A stretch of DNA of 64,000 bases, taken from the NCBI GenBank assembly GCA_016716905.1, contig JADJUS010000022.1, positions 1,661,501 to 1,725,500 of the forward strand, written 5' to 3'. A program made the translations under genes and the position numbers. Within the stretch, counting starts at the first letter, position 1. Every line of letters begins with the position of its first letter. The notes under the pieces were generated by a model that saw nothing but the letters and a program-made list of their open reading frames with translations, ran no database searches and was not told the DNA's origin. Positions 17,224 to 24,988 of this stretch are shown here, one piece after another. This stretch comes from Acidobacteriota bacterium (lineage in GTDB: Bacteria; Acidobacteriota; Vicinamibacteria; Vicinamibacterales; SCN-69-37).

Positions 17224-19134
17224 GTGGACACGAAGGGCGATCCCGAGGCACCAGTTCGTGTGGGGCTGGACCCTCAGCCGATGGTGGACTGGTTTTCGCC
17301 CACCGAGTTGATGCGGGCGGGCGTGAAGGCGGTGCTGGCCGCCACGTTCGGAAACTACGCCGACAAACGTGAAGTGCAGGCCGCGCTTTTCCCCGGCCCG
17401 GCCACACTCGCCTGGGATGGCGCCGAAGCCAAGGAAATCTGGTTCGACTATGCGGCCGATATGGGCGACGGCTTCAATCCGACGTACGCAGTCGCGTGGT
17501 TGATGGCGCAGCCATCGCTCAAGGTGCACGTGTCTGGGAAAGACGGCGCGGCAGCGTCAGTCACGCTTCCGACGGGGCGATTCGTGGTGCTGGGCGGAGA
17601 CCAGGTGTATCCGCTGGCCACACGCGACGAGTACCGGAAGCGAATGGTTGATCCGTACGCCATGGCGTACCAAACGAGCCAGGGTGGTGCGCCACCTGCC
17701 GAGCCACCGCGGTTGTTTGTGGTGCCGGGGAACCATGACTGGTATGACGGCCTGACGTCGTTTATCCGGCTGTTCTGCCAGGGTCGCAGCCTCGGTCCGC
17801 TCCAGACCTGCCAGCAACGCAGTTACTTCGCGGTGCGCCTGCCGCACGACTGGTGGATCTGGGGCGTGGACATCCAGCTTGAGGCCGACCTGGACGAGCC
17901 GCAGAAGAAGTTCTTTGCCGAGATCCTTGAGACGATGAAGAAGGCGTCTGAGGGAAGAACGCCGCGGGTGATTCTGTGCACCGGTCAGCCGAGTTGGGTG
18001 CATTGCGGCAATGGACCGGAGCGCCGGGACGGTATGAGGCCCGCACCTGCAAACTTCCTTACGCTCTCTTACCTTGAGCGCCTGATCCGGGACGGTGGCG
18101 CGCAGGTGGCGGTGGCGATGTCCGGCGATCTTCATCACTACGCGCACTACGCTCCCGAGGATCCGGCCGATCCGCACCGTATTACGGCCGGGGGTGGTGG
18201 CGCATATTTTTATCCCACTCACCATCTTCCTGAGAGCCTCGACGCGCCCAGGCCCAAGCCCGGTGCGGCGTGGGTCCGAAAGAAGACAGCCGAAAAAACC
18301 AGCGAGGCGTACACACGCGCGAACGTCTATCCGTCGCCTGAAAAATCTCGCGACCTCGGCAAATGGGTGCTCAGACTTCCCTTCAACAACTGGAAGTTCG
18401 CGCTGTTCCTGAGCACCCTGTACCTGCTGTTCACGTGGATCCTCCAGAGCGCCAGCAAGACCGCGAACAGCCCATTCGAGTTTATGAAGGAGGGTGCCAC
18501 CGGAGCGCTCGCCGCAGCCGTTACCGACCCCAACGCGTCATTGATGGGGGTATTGTCAGTGCTCGGCGTCAGTCAAATTTGCGATGCCGCTCGCGCGTGC
18601 TGGCACGTGATGCGACACAGTCCCTCCAGTGTTTCCATCGCCCTCCTGGTCGTGCTGGCCTTGTGGAAATACCGGGCGGCCGATCGGGCCGCCGGGCAGG
18701 CATGGGGCGGCCTTCACGGCGTCCTCCATGTGCTTCTGAGCCTGGGTTTGATCTGGATCTTCTCGGTGGTCAACCTGAACCCTGGCTGGCTTGAGCTCAA
18801 CATCGACGGCCCCATTCAGGTCGTGCTTTTCAGCCTGGAGATGTTCATCGCGGGCGGGCTCGCCGGCGGCACCCTGTTTGCGCTCTATCTGCTCTTGTCC
18901 GCGCGCCTGACGGGTGTGCACATGAACGACGCGTACTCATCGCAGAGCATCCAGGACTTCAAGAACTTCGTGCGGTTCCACGTCAGGCCCGATGGCGGGC
19001 TCGAGATCTTCCCGATCGCCGTACCGGTGGTGCCCCGAGACGACGGATGGACGGTGAAGAACGGCACCGGCCTCGCGCCCGCCGCCGACATCCGCGCCGA
19101 ACTGATCGGGGCAGCGCCGATCCGGATCGACTGA
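17224..19134 (+). CDS. Membrane metallophosphoesterase
   Basis: About 636 residues. A calcineurin-like phosphoesterase domain shows GGDQVYP near residue 124, GNHDWYD near 168 and SGDLHHYAHY near 299, which together supply the two-metal site. After it come four or five membrane segments (WKFALFLSTLYLLFTWIL, the VSIALLVVLALW region, LHVLLSLGLIWIFSVV, and FIAGGLAGGTLFALYLLLSARL) and a soluble tail. Substrates of such enzymes range from nucleotides to phospholipid headgroups; none is indicated. The GTG at 17224 lies six bases after the patatin stop and is preferred over the longer frame start at 17176, which overlaps the patatin coding end. Confidence 0.86.
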   Translation: MDTKGDPEAPVRVGLDPQPMVDWFSPTELMRAGVKAVLAATFGNYADKREVQAALFPGPATLAWDGAEAKEIWFDYAADMGDGFNPTYAVAWLMAQPSLKVHVSGKDGAAASVTLPTGRFVVLGGDQVYPLATRDEYRKRMVDPYAMAYQTSQGGAPPAEPPRLFVVPGNHDWYDGLTSFIRLFCQGRSLGPLQTCQQRSYFAVRLPHDWWIWGVDIQLEADLDEPQKKFFAEILETMKKASEGRTPRVILCTGQPSWVHCGNGPERRDGMRPAPANFLTLSYLERLIRDGGAQVAVAMSGDLHHYAHYAPEDPADPHRITAGGGGAYFYPTHHLPESLDAPRPKPGAAWVRKKTAEKTSEAYTRANVYPSPEKSRDLGKWVLRLPFNNWKFALFLSTLYLLFTWILQSASKTANSPFEFMKEGATGALAAAVTDPNASLMGVLSVLGVSQICDAARACWHVMRHSPSSVSIALLVVLALWKYRAADRAAGQAWGGLHGVLHVLLSLGLIWIFSVVNLNPGWLELNIDGPIQVVLFSLEMFIAGGLAGGTLFALYLLLSARLTGVHMNDAYSSQSIQDFKNFVRFHVRPDGGLEIFPIAVPVVPRDDGWTVKNGTGLAPAADIRAELIGAAPIRID

Positions 19135-19194
19135 AAACGACCTCTGAGGTAATTACGGTCGCAACTGATCCGTAATTACCTCAGAGGTCGTTTT
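19134..19194. repeat. Perfect long palindrome, family D, copy 1; probable bidirectional terminator
   Basis: Two 25 bp arms, beginning AAAACGACCTCTGAGGTAAT, pair perfectly around an 11-base loop. The palindrome starts at the last base of the metallophosphoesterase stop codon and ends four bases before the stop of the converging GMC gene, so it fills the whole gap. Each strand shows a stem followed by T residues, as in intrinsic terminators. The same core recurs at 54067-54104 and inside soxA. Confidence 0.85.
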
Positions 19195-19198
19195 CAAC

Positions 19199-20914
19199 TC
19201 ACAGATCCGCGTCAGGCGTGATGCCCGTGATGCCCTCGGCGGCCATCTCCGCGAGCGCCGAGATCGTGGCGGTCGGGTTGGCACCCACTGCGGTGGGAAT
19301 GATCGCGCCGTCGATGACATACAGGCCTTGGTACCCGAACACCTGACCGAGCGTGGCCGGGTCTGCGCTCGTCACGCCGGTTGACGCGCTGACGCCCAGA
19401 GCGCAGCCGCCGAGGACGTGGACGGTCACGTTCTGCCGCGCCGGCCACCACCAGGTGGGTGTGGATATGAAGGCGCCGCCGACTTTGTCTTTGAACTGTT
19501 TGCCCGCCGCCACGATGCCGTCGTAGAGCGAACGGTTGTCGCTGACCGGCCACTGCACGTCGAGGTGGCCGTCCTTGCCAAGCGTCATCACGCCATTGGC
19601 TTTGTCGAGCCCCATGCACAGGAGCACTGACGTGTTTTGAGACAGGTCGCCAGACAACATTTCGCTGAAGGCCACGCCCACGCTGCCAGAGGTCCAGCCC
19701 GTGGCCCATCCCCAGAGGCGTTTGATCGCGCGTCGAACCGAGCCAAATTTGAGGAACCCGGGTTTGATGCCTTCCGTGAACCACGCCGTGAAGGCGGGAT
19801 ACGACGCATCCTCCATGATGAATGAGTGTCCAGGCGTCGGATTTGTGAACAGTCCGTAATCAATGCGCTGGGTGATCACCGGGCCGTAGTTTGGATTGAC
19901 TTCGCGCTTTCCGTTGATGACAAACGACAGGAAGTCGCCGTTCCCTGAGAATCGCTGACCGAGTCTGGCGCTGACCTTCGGAAGTGTCTTGTGGACGTCT
20001 CGGCATTGGAACAGCAACTCGGTGGAGCCGAGTGCGCCGGCAGAGATCACCACACGTTTGGCGAGCAGTGAACCCGAAGTGCGGCTGCCCGGGCGCAGGT
20101 CGTCGTAATACACGCGGTACCCGTGCGAGCCATCGGCAGTCGGGTCGTCGGTGTGGCTGGCGTTGACAGGCACGATCCTCTCGACCAGATGCTCGGTCAG
20201 CATCTGGGCGCCGTATCGATGTTCCGCCGCGTACAGATAGTTCAGATCGAGCGTGTTCTTGGATTGGGTGTTGCAGCCGATGTCACACTCGGCGCAGTAC
20301 ACGCACGACGTCTGCACAGCGCCATAGCGGTTCTTGTCCTGGTGCCCAATGTCCAGCGGGTTGTTGAAGTCCTTCCCGAAGAAGACATTGATGTCCACCA
20401 GTTCCGACTTCTTGCCCATCTCTTTTGCGACCGCGCCAAACAACTCGGTTCTGGTGACCGCGCGCCGGGGGTCCTGATTGCGTGGAATCGGTCGGGCGCC
20501 AAGCACCTCCTTCGCGACCCGGTAGTACGGGTCAAGCTTCGGCTTCTTGACACTTGCCGGCCACCGCTCGTCGAAGACGCCCTCGGGTGGTTCCATGTAG
20601 ACGTTGGCGTAGATCAGCGACCCACCGCCAAGGCCGGCACAGATCACGGCGTCGATTCCCTTGTAGTTGCGCAGGTCGAACAGGCCGTGCGTCTCTTCGT
20701 CTGACACACCGACGCCGGCCTTCCGTTGTTCCTTCGGGACGTTCCAGAAGTTCCTGGCGAAGTCATGCGGCGTCCGCGGGTACGACCCCATCGGATACCG
20801 TTTGCCGCGTTCGAGTACGACAACAGCCCCCGGCCATTTCTTGGCCAACCGGCAGGCGCTGATGGCGCCGCCAAAACCGCTGCCAATGATGGCCGCTTCC
20901 TTCATCTCGGACAT
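19199..20914 (-). CDS. Cholesterol-oxidase-like GMC oxidoreductase
   Basis: A 571-residue flavoenzyme of the glucose-methanol-choline superfamily. The FAD-binding motif GSGFGGA lies at residues 12-18, followed by CAGLGGGSLIYANVY, a cysteine-rich CVYCAECDIGCN near residue 205, and the C-terminal GMC segment with HVLGGCALG and VIDGAIIPTAVGANPTATI. This layout matches the cholesterol oxidase-like subgroup rather than choline dehydrogenases. It has no Tat signal, so it should be cytoplasmic or membrane-associated. It converges on the lipid gene run, which includes partners found fused with such enzymes elsewhere. A sterol is one possible substrate; other hydrophobic alcohols are equally possible. 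Confidence 0.88.
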   Translation of the reverse strand: MSEMKEAAIIGSGFGGAISACRLAKKWPGAVVVLERGKRYPMGSYPRTPHDFARNFWNVPKEQRKAGVGVSDEETHGLFDLRNYKGIDAVICAGLGGGSLIYANVYMEPPEGVFDERWPASVKKPKLDPYYRVAKEVLGARPIPRNQDPRRAVTRTELFGAVAKEMGKKSELVDINVFFGKDFNNPLDIGHQDKNRYGAVQTSCVYCAECDIGCNTQSKNTLDLNYLYAAEHRYGAQMLTEHLVERIVPVNASHTDDPTADGSHGYRVYYDDLRPGSRTSGSLLAKRVVISAGALGSTELLFQCRDVHKTLPKVSARLGQRFSGNGDFLSFVINGKREVNPNYGPVITQRIDYGLFTNPTPGHSFIMEDASYPAFTAWFTEGIKPGFLKFGSVRRAIKRLWGWATGWTSGSVGVAFSEMLSGDLSQNTSVLLCMGLDKANGVMTLGKDGHLDVQWPVSDNRSLYDGIVAAGKQFKDKVGGAFISTPTWWWPARQNVTVHVLGGCALGVSASTGVTSADPATLGQVFGYQGLYVIDGAIIPTAVGANPTATISALAEMAAEGITGITPDADL

Positions 20915-21009
20915 CGCTGCCTCCCGTTGGTGTGGACCGCGAGGCGACGATGTTACACCGAGGGTGAATCGGTAATCTGGAATCTGGAAGCGGCAATCGG
21001 GTGATGGCC

Positions 21010-21134
21010 CACCTTCGCCAATCAGTCGCTACGCTCCTGGCTTCGGCGGGGCAACCTTCGCATGCGCTCACGAGCGCAGCTGCGATTGGCAAAGCCAACC
21101 GTAGCTGCGAGCGGAGCGAGCGTTTAGCGAAGGT
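21010..21134 (-). repeat. Hairpin-rich element trailing tRNA-Ser(GCU)
   Basis: Read on the minus strand from the tRNA CCA end it starts ACCTTCGCTAAACGCTCGCT and ends with CCAGGAGCGTAGCGACTG and GGCGAAGGT, bounded by an inverted repeat. Order and words match the element after tRNA-Ser(UGA) at 8699-8865, although the middle differs in sequence and length. The rest of the spacer, 20915-21009, shows only short repeats such as GGTAATCTGGAATCTGGAA and no gene. Confidence 0.7.
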
Positions 21135-21228
21135 TGGCGGTGAGGCAGGGATTCGAACCCTGGGTACAGGTTTAAGCCCGTACAACGGTTTAGCAAACCG
21201 CCGCTTTCGGCCACTCAGCCACCTCACC
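21135..21228 (-). tRNA. tRNA-Ser(GCU)
   Basis: Read on the minus strand: acceptor stem GGTGAGG/CCTCACC, anticodon loop TTGCTAA with anticodon GCT, a long class II variable arm, T-arm GGTTCGAATCC, discriminator G and an encoded CCA (TGG on the plus strand at 21135-21137). It decodes AGC and AGU. Confidence 0.97.
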
Positions 21229-21269
21229 GGCGTGCGGGACGAAAGAAGAGGATACCGTACTCGAAGGCC

Positions 21270-21656
21270 TCAGGGCTTGCAGCAGTTGGTGGCGGCGTCG
21301 CTCAGGACCCGCAGGGGGATCGACACCAGTCGGCTCAGCTTCTTCCTGTCGGAGCCGGCGGCCGGCGCCGAGCCGATCGCTTCGAGCGCGGCCTTCAGAA
21401 CCTTGGCCGACGCCGGATCGGCGGGCATTTCCAACCGATAGTGCATCCAGAGCCCGTCGCGGCGGGCGGCCGCCAGGCCCGACTTACGCAAGTACGCCAG
21501 GTGCCTCGACACGGCCGGCTGCGGCAGGTTCAACGCGCCATGAATATTGCAGACGCACACCTCGCCGGCCGACAGCAGGCCAAGAATCCTCAACCGCGTG
21601 TCGTCGGCCAAGGCGCGAAACAGCTGCTCCAGGGCCGGTAGTTCGGGGGTCGCCAT
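21270..21656 (-). CDS. arsR: ArsR-family transcriptional repressor
   Basis: About 128 residues with a winged helix-turn-helix. LFRALADDTRLRILGLL opens the domain, CVC lies at the start of the metal-sensing helix as in arsenic-responsive ArsR proteins, and LPQPAVSRHLAYLRKSGL is the recognition helix region. A further NCC near the C-terminus could add thiolate ligands. It should repress in the absence of arsenite and release DNA on binding it. The frame can be extended upstream to 21824, but the ATG at 21656 places the protein at normal length; the upstream part is low-complexity spacer. It is divergent from arsM, with a palindromic operator at its start. Confidence 0.9.
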   Translation of the reverse strand: MATPELPALEQLFRALADDTRLRILGLLSAGEVCVCNIHGALNLPQPAVSRHLAYLRKSGLAAARRDGLWMHYRLEMPADPASAKVLKAALEAIGSAPAAGSDRKKLSRLVSIPLRVLSDAATNCCKP

Positions 21657-21708
21657 ATTCGCCTTGACGAATATATCATGGTCCACTATATTCGCATCAG
21701 CAGATATA
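21655..21708. promoter_or_regulatory. Probable ArsR operator region
   Basis: ATATTCG at 21655-21661 and CGAATAT at 21668-21674 form a perfect 7 bp inverted repeat with a six-base spacer, overlapping the arsR start codon. A weaker copy, TATAT at 21687-21691 and ATATA at 21704-21708, follows. This AT-rich stretch is the only one in the arsR-arsM spacer and looks like sites bound by ArsR dimers. The remainder of the spacer is C-rich low-complexity DNA. Confidence 0.6.
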
Positions 21709-21793
21709 CCCAGGGCCACCCCATTCAATCCCTCAATCCCCCAGATTAGCCATCCGATCCCCCAATCAGAAATTGTCAATTGATAGGCACCAC

Positions 21794-22666
21794 ATGACCC
21801 CCAATCCCGATCCTCAATCCTCAATCCTCAACCCTCAATCTCTTGATCCACTGACTTCCTCAGTACAAGCGCGTTATGGCAAAATCGCGCGCTCCGTCAC
21901 CGAGGGCGGCACGCAAGCGTGCTGCGGCCCCACCGAATGCGGCTGCGGCGATCCGATCAGCGGCAACCTCTACGACGCGTCTCAGACAGCCGGCCTCCCG
22001 GCGCACGCCGTGGTTGCGTCGCTTGGGTGCGGCAACCCCACCGCCCTTGCCACGTTGAACGAGGGCGATGTGGTCCTCGACCTCGGCTCGGGGGGCGGCA
22101 TCGACGTGCTGCTGTCCGCCAAACGCGTCGGTCCCACCGGCAAGGCCTACGGCCTCGACATGACCGACGACATGCTGGCCCTCGCGCGCGAAAATCAGCG
22201 CAAGGCCGGCGCGACAAACGTCGAGTTCCTCAAGGGCCACATCGAGCACATCCCGCTCCCCGACAACTCGGTGGACGTCATCATCTCCAACTGCGTCATC
22301 AACCTCTCGGGCGACAAAGACAAAGTCCTCGCCGAGGCGTTCCGCGTGCTGAAGCCAGGCGGTCGCTTCGCCGTCTCCGACGTCGTCAGCCGCAGACGCG
22401 ACGTGCCCGCCGAAATCCGGCGAAGCGTGGAGCTGTGGATCGGCTGCGTAGCCGGAGCGCTCCATGAAGACGACTTCAAGGCGAAGCTCACCAACGCCGG
22501 GTTCGAGCACGTGGACATCGAAATCGTCCGCGAGTACCGTGCCGCCGATGCCCGTCAGTTCCTGAGCGACGCTGGTCTGGACGCCGACACGATCGCGCCC
22601 CTGGTTGACGGCGCCTTCGGCAGCGCCTTCGTGCGCGCATCAAAACCGGCATCACCGCGGCCTTGA
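21794..22666 (+). CDS. arsM: Arsenite S-adenosylmethionine methyltransferase
   Basis: Methylates As(III) using SAM, giving less toxic or volatile products. The class I SAM fold shows VVLDLGSGGGIDVLL. Conserved cysteines used to bind arsenite appear in QACCG, in SNCVINL and in LWIGCVAGA. The ATG at 21794 gives 290 residues; its first 25 or so residues (MTPNPDPQSSILNPQSL) come from a low-complexity CAATCCT array, so the N-terminus is not conserved sequence. The stop codon lies inside a dispersed palindrome at 22656-22684. Divergent arsR probably controls it. No arsenite pump or arsenate reductase gene is nearby. Confidence 0.92.
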   Translation: MTPNPDPQSSILNPQSLDPLTSSVQARYGKIARSVTEGGTQACCGPTECGCGDPISGNLYDASQTAGLPAHAVVASLGCGNPTALATLNEGDVVLDLGSGGGIDVLLSAKRVGPTGKAYGLDMTDDMLALARENQRKAGATNVEFLKGHIEHIPLPDNSVDVIISNCVINLSGDKDKVLAEAFRVLKPGGRFAVSDVVSRRRDVPAEIRRSVELWIGCVAGALHEDDFKAKLTNAGFEHVDIEIVREYRAADARQFLSDAGLDADTIAPLVDGAFGSAFVRASKPASPRP

Positions 22667-22684
22667 GACCCAGGCCGCGCTACG
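22656..22684. repeat. Short dispersed repeat, family C, copy 1
   Basis: The sequence starting CGCGGCCTTGAGACCCAGGC and ending GCTACG is the reverse complement of the type seen at 29338 and in the left arm at 56069. It overlaps the arsM 3' end, encoding its last residue or two and its stop codon. Confidence 0.6.
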
Positions 22685-22710
22685 AGATGCGTGCGGCCAG
22701 CGTGCGCTAA

Positions 22711-22862
22711 CGCAGGATCACAAGAGACGCAGAGGCACAGAGGCACTTTGGTTTTGAGCCTCTAAAGAAAGACCGGACTCGGCGTCTCTGCGCCTCCCTG
22801 TGATCCGTCGTGATCCGGAGGTTTGCCTCCCTGTCTCGGCGCCCTCCTGTGATCCGTCGTGG
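22711..22862. repeat. Imperfect palindromic repeat, family A, copy 2, with a duplicated right arm
   Basis: GGATCACA and GACGCAGAG on the left, then GGCGTCTCTGCGCCTCCCTG and TGATCCGTCGT, as in copy 1 (263-397). A second right-hand arm, ending CCTCCTGTGATCCGTCGTGG, follows immediately. The element fills the arsM-gltX spacer and ends about 18 bp before the gltX start, so it may lie in the gltX promoter or leader. No gene is seen in it. Confidence 0.65.
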
Positions 22863-22880
22863 CCGTGACAGAATCTCCTG

Positions 22881-24353
22881 ATGCCGCCCCGCGTTCGCTT
22901 CGCCCCGTCCCCGACGGGATACCTGCACGTGGGCGGCGCCCGGACGGCGCTTTTTAACTGGCTCTACGCCCGTCGGCACGGCGGCACATTCATCCTGCGT
23001 ATCGAAGATACCGACGTGGAGCGCTCCTCGGCCGACATGATCAGCGGCATCCTGAGCAGCATGACGTGGCTCGGGCTCACGTGGGACGAGGGCCCCGGAG
23101 TGGGCGGCCCGCACGCACCGTACTTCCAGACCGAACGCCTCGACAAGTACCGCGCGGCGGCGTCGCGCCTTTTTGAATCCGGCGCCGCGTACTACTGCTA
23201 CTGCCGTCCTGAAGATCTTGCAGCGAAGCGCGCTGCGGCCGAAGCCGCAGGCTCAGCGTGGACCTACGATCGCGCGTGCCACGCGCTGTCGCGCGACGAA
23301 GTGGCTGCGCGCGAAGCGGCCAGCCAGCCACGAGCCGTCAGATTCCTCGTGCCCCCCGGCGTCACCACCTTCACAGATCTCGTGCGCGGCCATATTGAAT
23401 TCGCCCGCGAACACATCGAAGACTTCGTGATCCTCCGCTCCGACGGCTACCCGACCTACCATCTTTCGGTCGTGGTAGACGACGTGGAGATGGAGATTAC
23501 GCAGGTGGTGCGGGGAGACGACCACATCTCGAACACACCGAAACAGGTGTTGTTGTACGAGGCGATGGGCGCCCCTGTCCCCGACTTCGCGCATGTGCCG
23601 CTCATCCTCGGCCCCGACAAAAAGCGCCTGAGCAAACGCCACGGCGCAACGTCGGTGGGAGAGTACGAAACGCAGGACTATCTCCCAGAAGCGATGATCA
23701 ACTTCCTGGCGCTGCTCGGCTGGTCGCCTGGCGGGAATCAGGAAGTGTTCTCGCGCGAAGAGCTCATCGAGCGCTTCACGCTCGATGGCATCAGCGGCGG
23801 CAACGCCGTGTTCAACTCCGAGAAACTCGACTGGTTCAACCAGCAGCACATCATGCGGCTGGCCCCAGACGACATCCTGCGCCGCCTCAGGCCGGCCATC
23901 AGCGCCGCCGGCCTTTGGCGCGATTCGTTCCTTGACGAGGCCGGCGCGGCTATAGCCACGCCCTACGGAATGCCTTGGATCACTCGCGTCATCGATCTGT
24001 TGAAGCCGCGCGCGCGGAAGCTACATGACATCGTTCCGGCCCTGGCGCCGTTTGTCGCCGATTCCGTCGTGTATGACGAAGCCGCCGTGACCAAGCACCT
24101 CAAGGGCGATGGTGTCGCCGCACACCTGGCCGCATGGCTAAAGGTGGTGGAAAGCCTTCCCAGTCTCGAGCCTGCCGCCACCGAGGCCGCCCTTCGGGCC
24201 CTGGCGGCGGAGCGAGGCATCAAGCCCGGCGTGCTGATTCACGCCACACGCGTGGCGGTGGTGGGCCAGGCCGTCAGCCCAGGATTGTTCGAAGTGCTGG
24301 AGCTGGTGGGGCGAGATCGCGTGGCTGAAAGACTCCGAGCGTACGCGTCGTAA
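22881..24353 (+). CDS. gltX: Glutamyl-tRNA synthetase
   Basis: A 490-residue class I aminoacyl-tRNA synthetase that charges tRNA-Glu. The HIGH-type motif is PSPTGYLHVGG at the N-terminus and the KMSKS-type loop is KRLSKRHG near residue 255. Other typical segments are ILRIEDTD, CRPEDLAAKR and VVRGDDHISNT. The zinc-knuckle region near residues 110-145 retains CYC, as YYCYCRPE, and a later Cys. The C-terminal anticodon-binding domain is complete. Whether it discriminates between tRNA-Glu and tRNA-Gln cannot be told from sequence, although a tRNA-Gln gene lies 6 kb away. Start ATG at 22881. Confidence 0.97.
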   Translation: MPPRVRFAPSPTGYLHVGGARTALFNWLYARRHGGTFILRIEDTDVERSSADMISGILSSMTWLGLTWDEGPGVGGPHAPYFQTERLDKYRAAASRLFESGAAYYCYCRPEDLAAKRAAAEAAGSAWTYDRACHALSRDEVAAREAASQPRAVRFLVPPGVTTFTDLVRGHIEFAREHIEDFVILRSDGYPTYHLSVVVDDVEMEITQVVRGDDHISNTPKQVLLYEAMGAPVPDFAHVPLILGPDKKRLSKRHGATSVGEYETQDYLPEAMINFLALLGWSPGGNQEVFSREELIERFTLDGISGGNAVFNSEKLDWFNQQHIMRLAPDDILRRLRPAISAAGLWRDSFLDEAGAAIATPYGMPWITRVIDLLKPRARKLHDIVPALAPFVADSVVYDEAAVTKHLKGDGVAAHLAAWLKVVESLPSLEPAATEAALRALAAERGIKPGVLIHATRVAVVGQAVSPGLFEVLELVGRDRVAERLRAYAS

Positions 24354-24367
24354 AGCACTCAGCCACT

Positions 24368-24982
24368 GTGACCAACACGGATCCTCGCGCCACCTTCGAA
24401 CGGGCCCGCCGTACGCTTATGGCGCGCGACCCACGGTTGGCCGAGGTTATTCGGCGAACCGGGCGACTTCGTCCCGACTTCGAACCACGCGATCCGCTGG
24501 CGGCTCTCGTGCGTGCGCTTGTCTCGCAGCAACTGTCAACAAAAGCCGCGGCCACCATTCATGGCCGCGTGATCGGGCTGCTGCCGTCGCTCTCGGCCAC
24601 ACACCTGCTAAAGGTGAGTCCCGCTGATTTGCGTGCGGCCGGGTTGAGTGGACAGAAGGTGGCGTACCTCAAAGACCTCGCGGCGCATGTGGCCGACGGC
24701 CGGCTCGATCTCCATTGTCTTCGCGACAAGACAGACGAAGAGGTGATTGAGGCGATTGTGGCAGTCAAGGGATTCGGCGTCTGGTCGGCCCAGATGTTCC
24801 TGATGTTCTGCCTGCACCGTCCCGACGTCCTCCCCACCGGCGACCTCGGCATCGTCAAGGGCATGCAACGCGTGCTTGGGATGAAGAACCGCCCCGCGGA
24901 AAGAACGATGCAGCGCGCCGCTGAACCGTGGAGACCGTATCGGTCGATCGCGTGTTGGTATGTCTGGCGCAGTCTGGAATAG
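24368..24982 (+). CDS. DNA-3-methyladenine glycosylase II (AlkA-like, HhH-GPD)
   Basis: A 204-residue base-excision repair glycosylase of the helix-hairpin-helix-GPD superfamily. ALVRALVSQQLSTKAA opens the domain, the hairpin is VKGFGVWSAQMFLMF and the catalytic Asp is in LPTGDLGI. It lacks the iron-sulfur cluster cysteines of MutY/Nth and has the short form without the AlkA N-terminal domain, so 3-methyladenine removal is the likely activity. The GTG at 24368 begins 14 bp after gltX, and the kinase-like gene begins 6 bp after its stop, which suggests an operon. Confidence 0.88.
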   Translation: MTNTDPRATFERARRTLMARDPRLAEVIRRTGRLRPDFEPRDPLAALVRALVSQQLSTKAAATIHGRVIGLLPSLSATHLLKVSPADLRAAGLSGQKVAYLKDLAAHVADGRLDLHCLRDKTDEEVIEAIVAVKGFGVWSAQMFLMFCLHRPDVLPTGDLGIVKGMQRVLGMKNRPAERTMQRAAEPWRPYRSIACWYVWRSLE

Positions 24983-24988
24983 GTCTTT

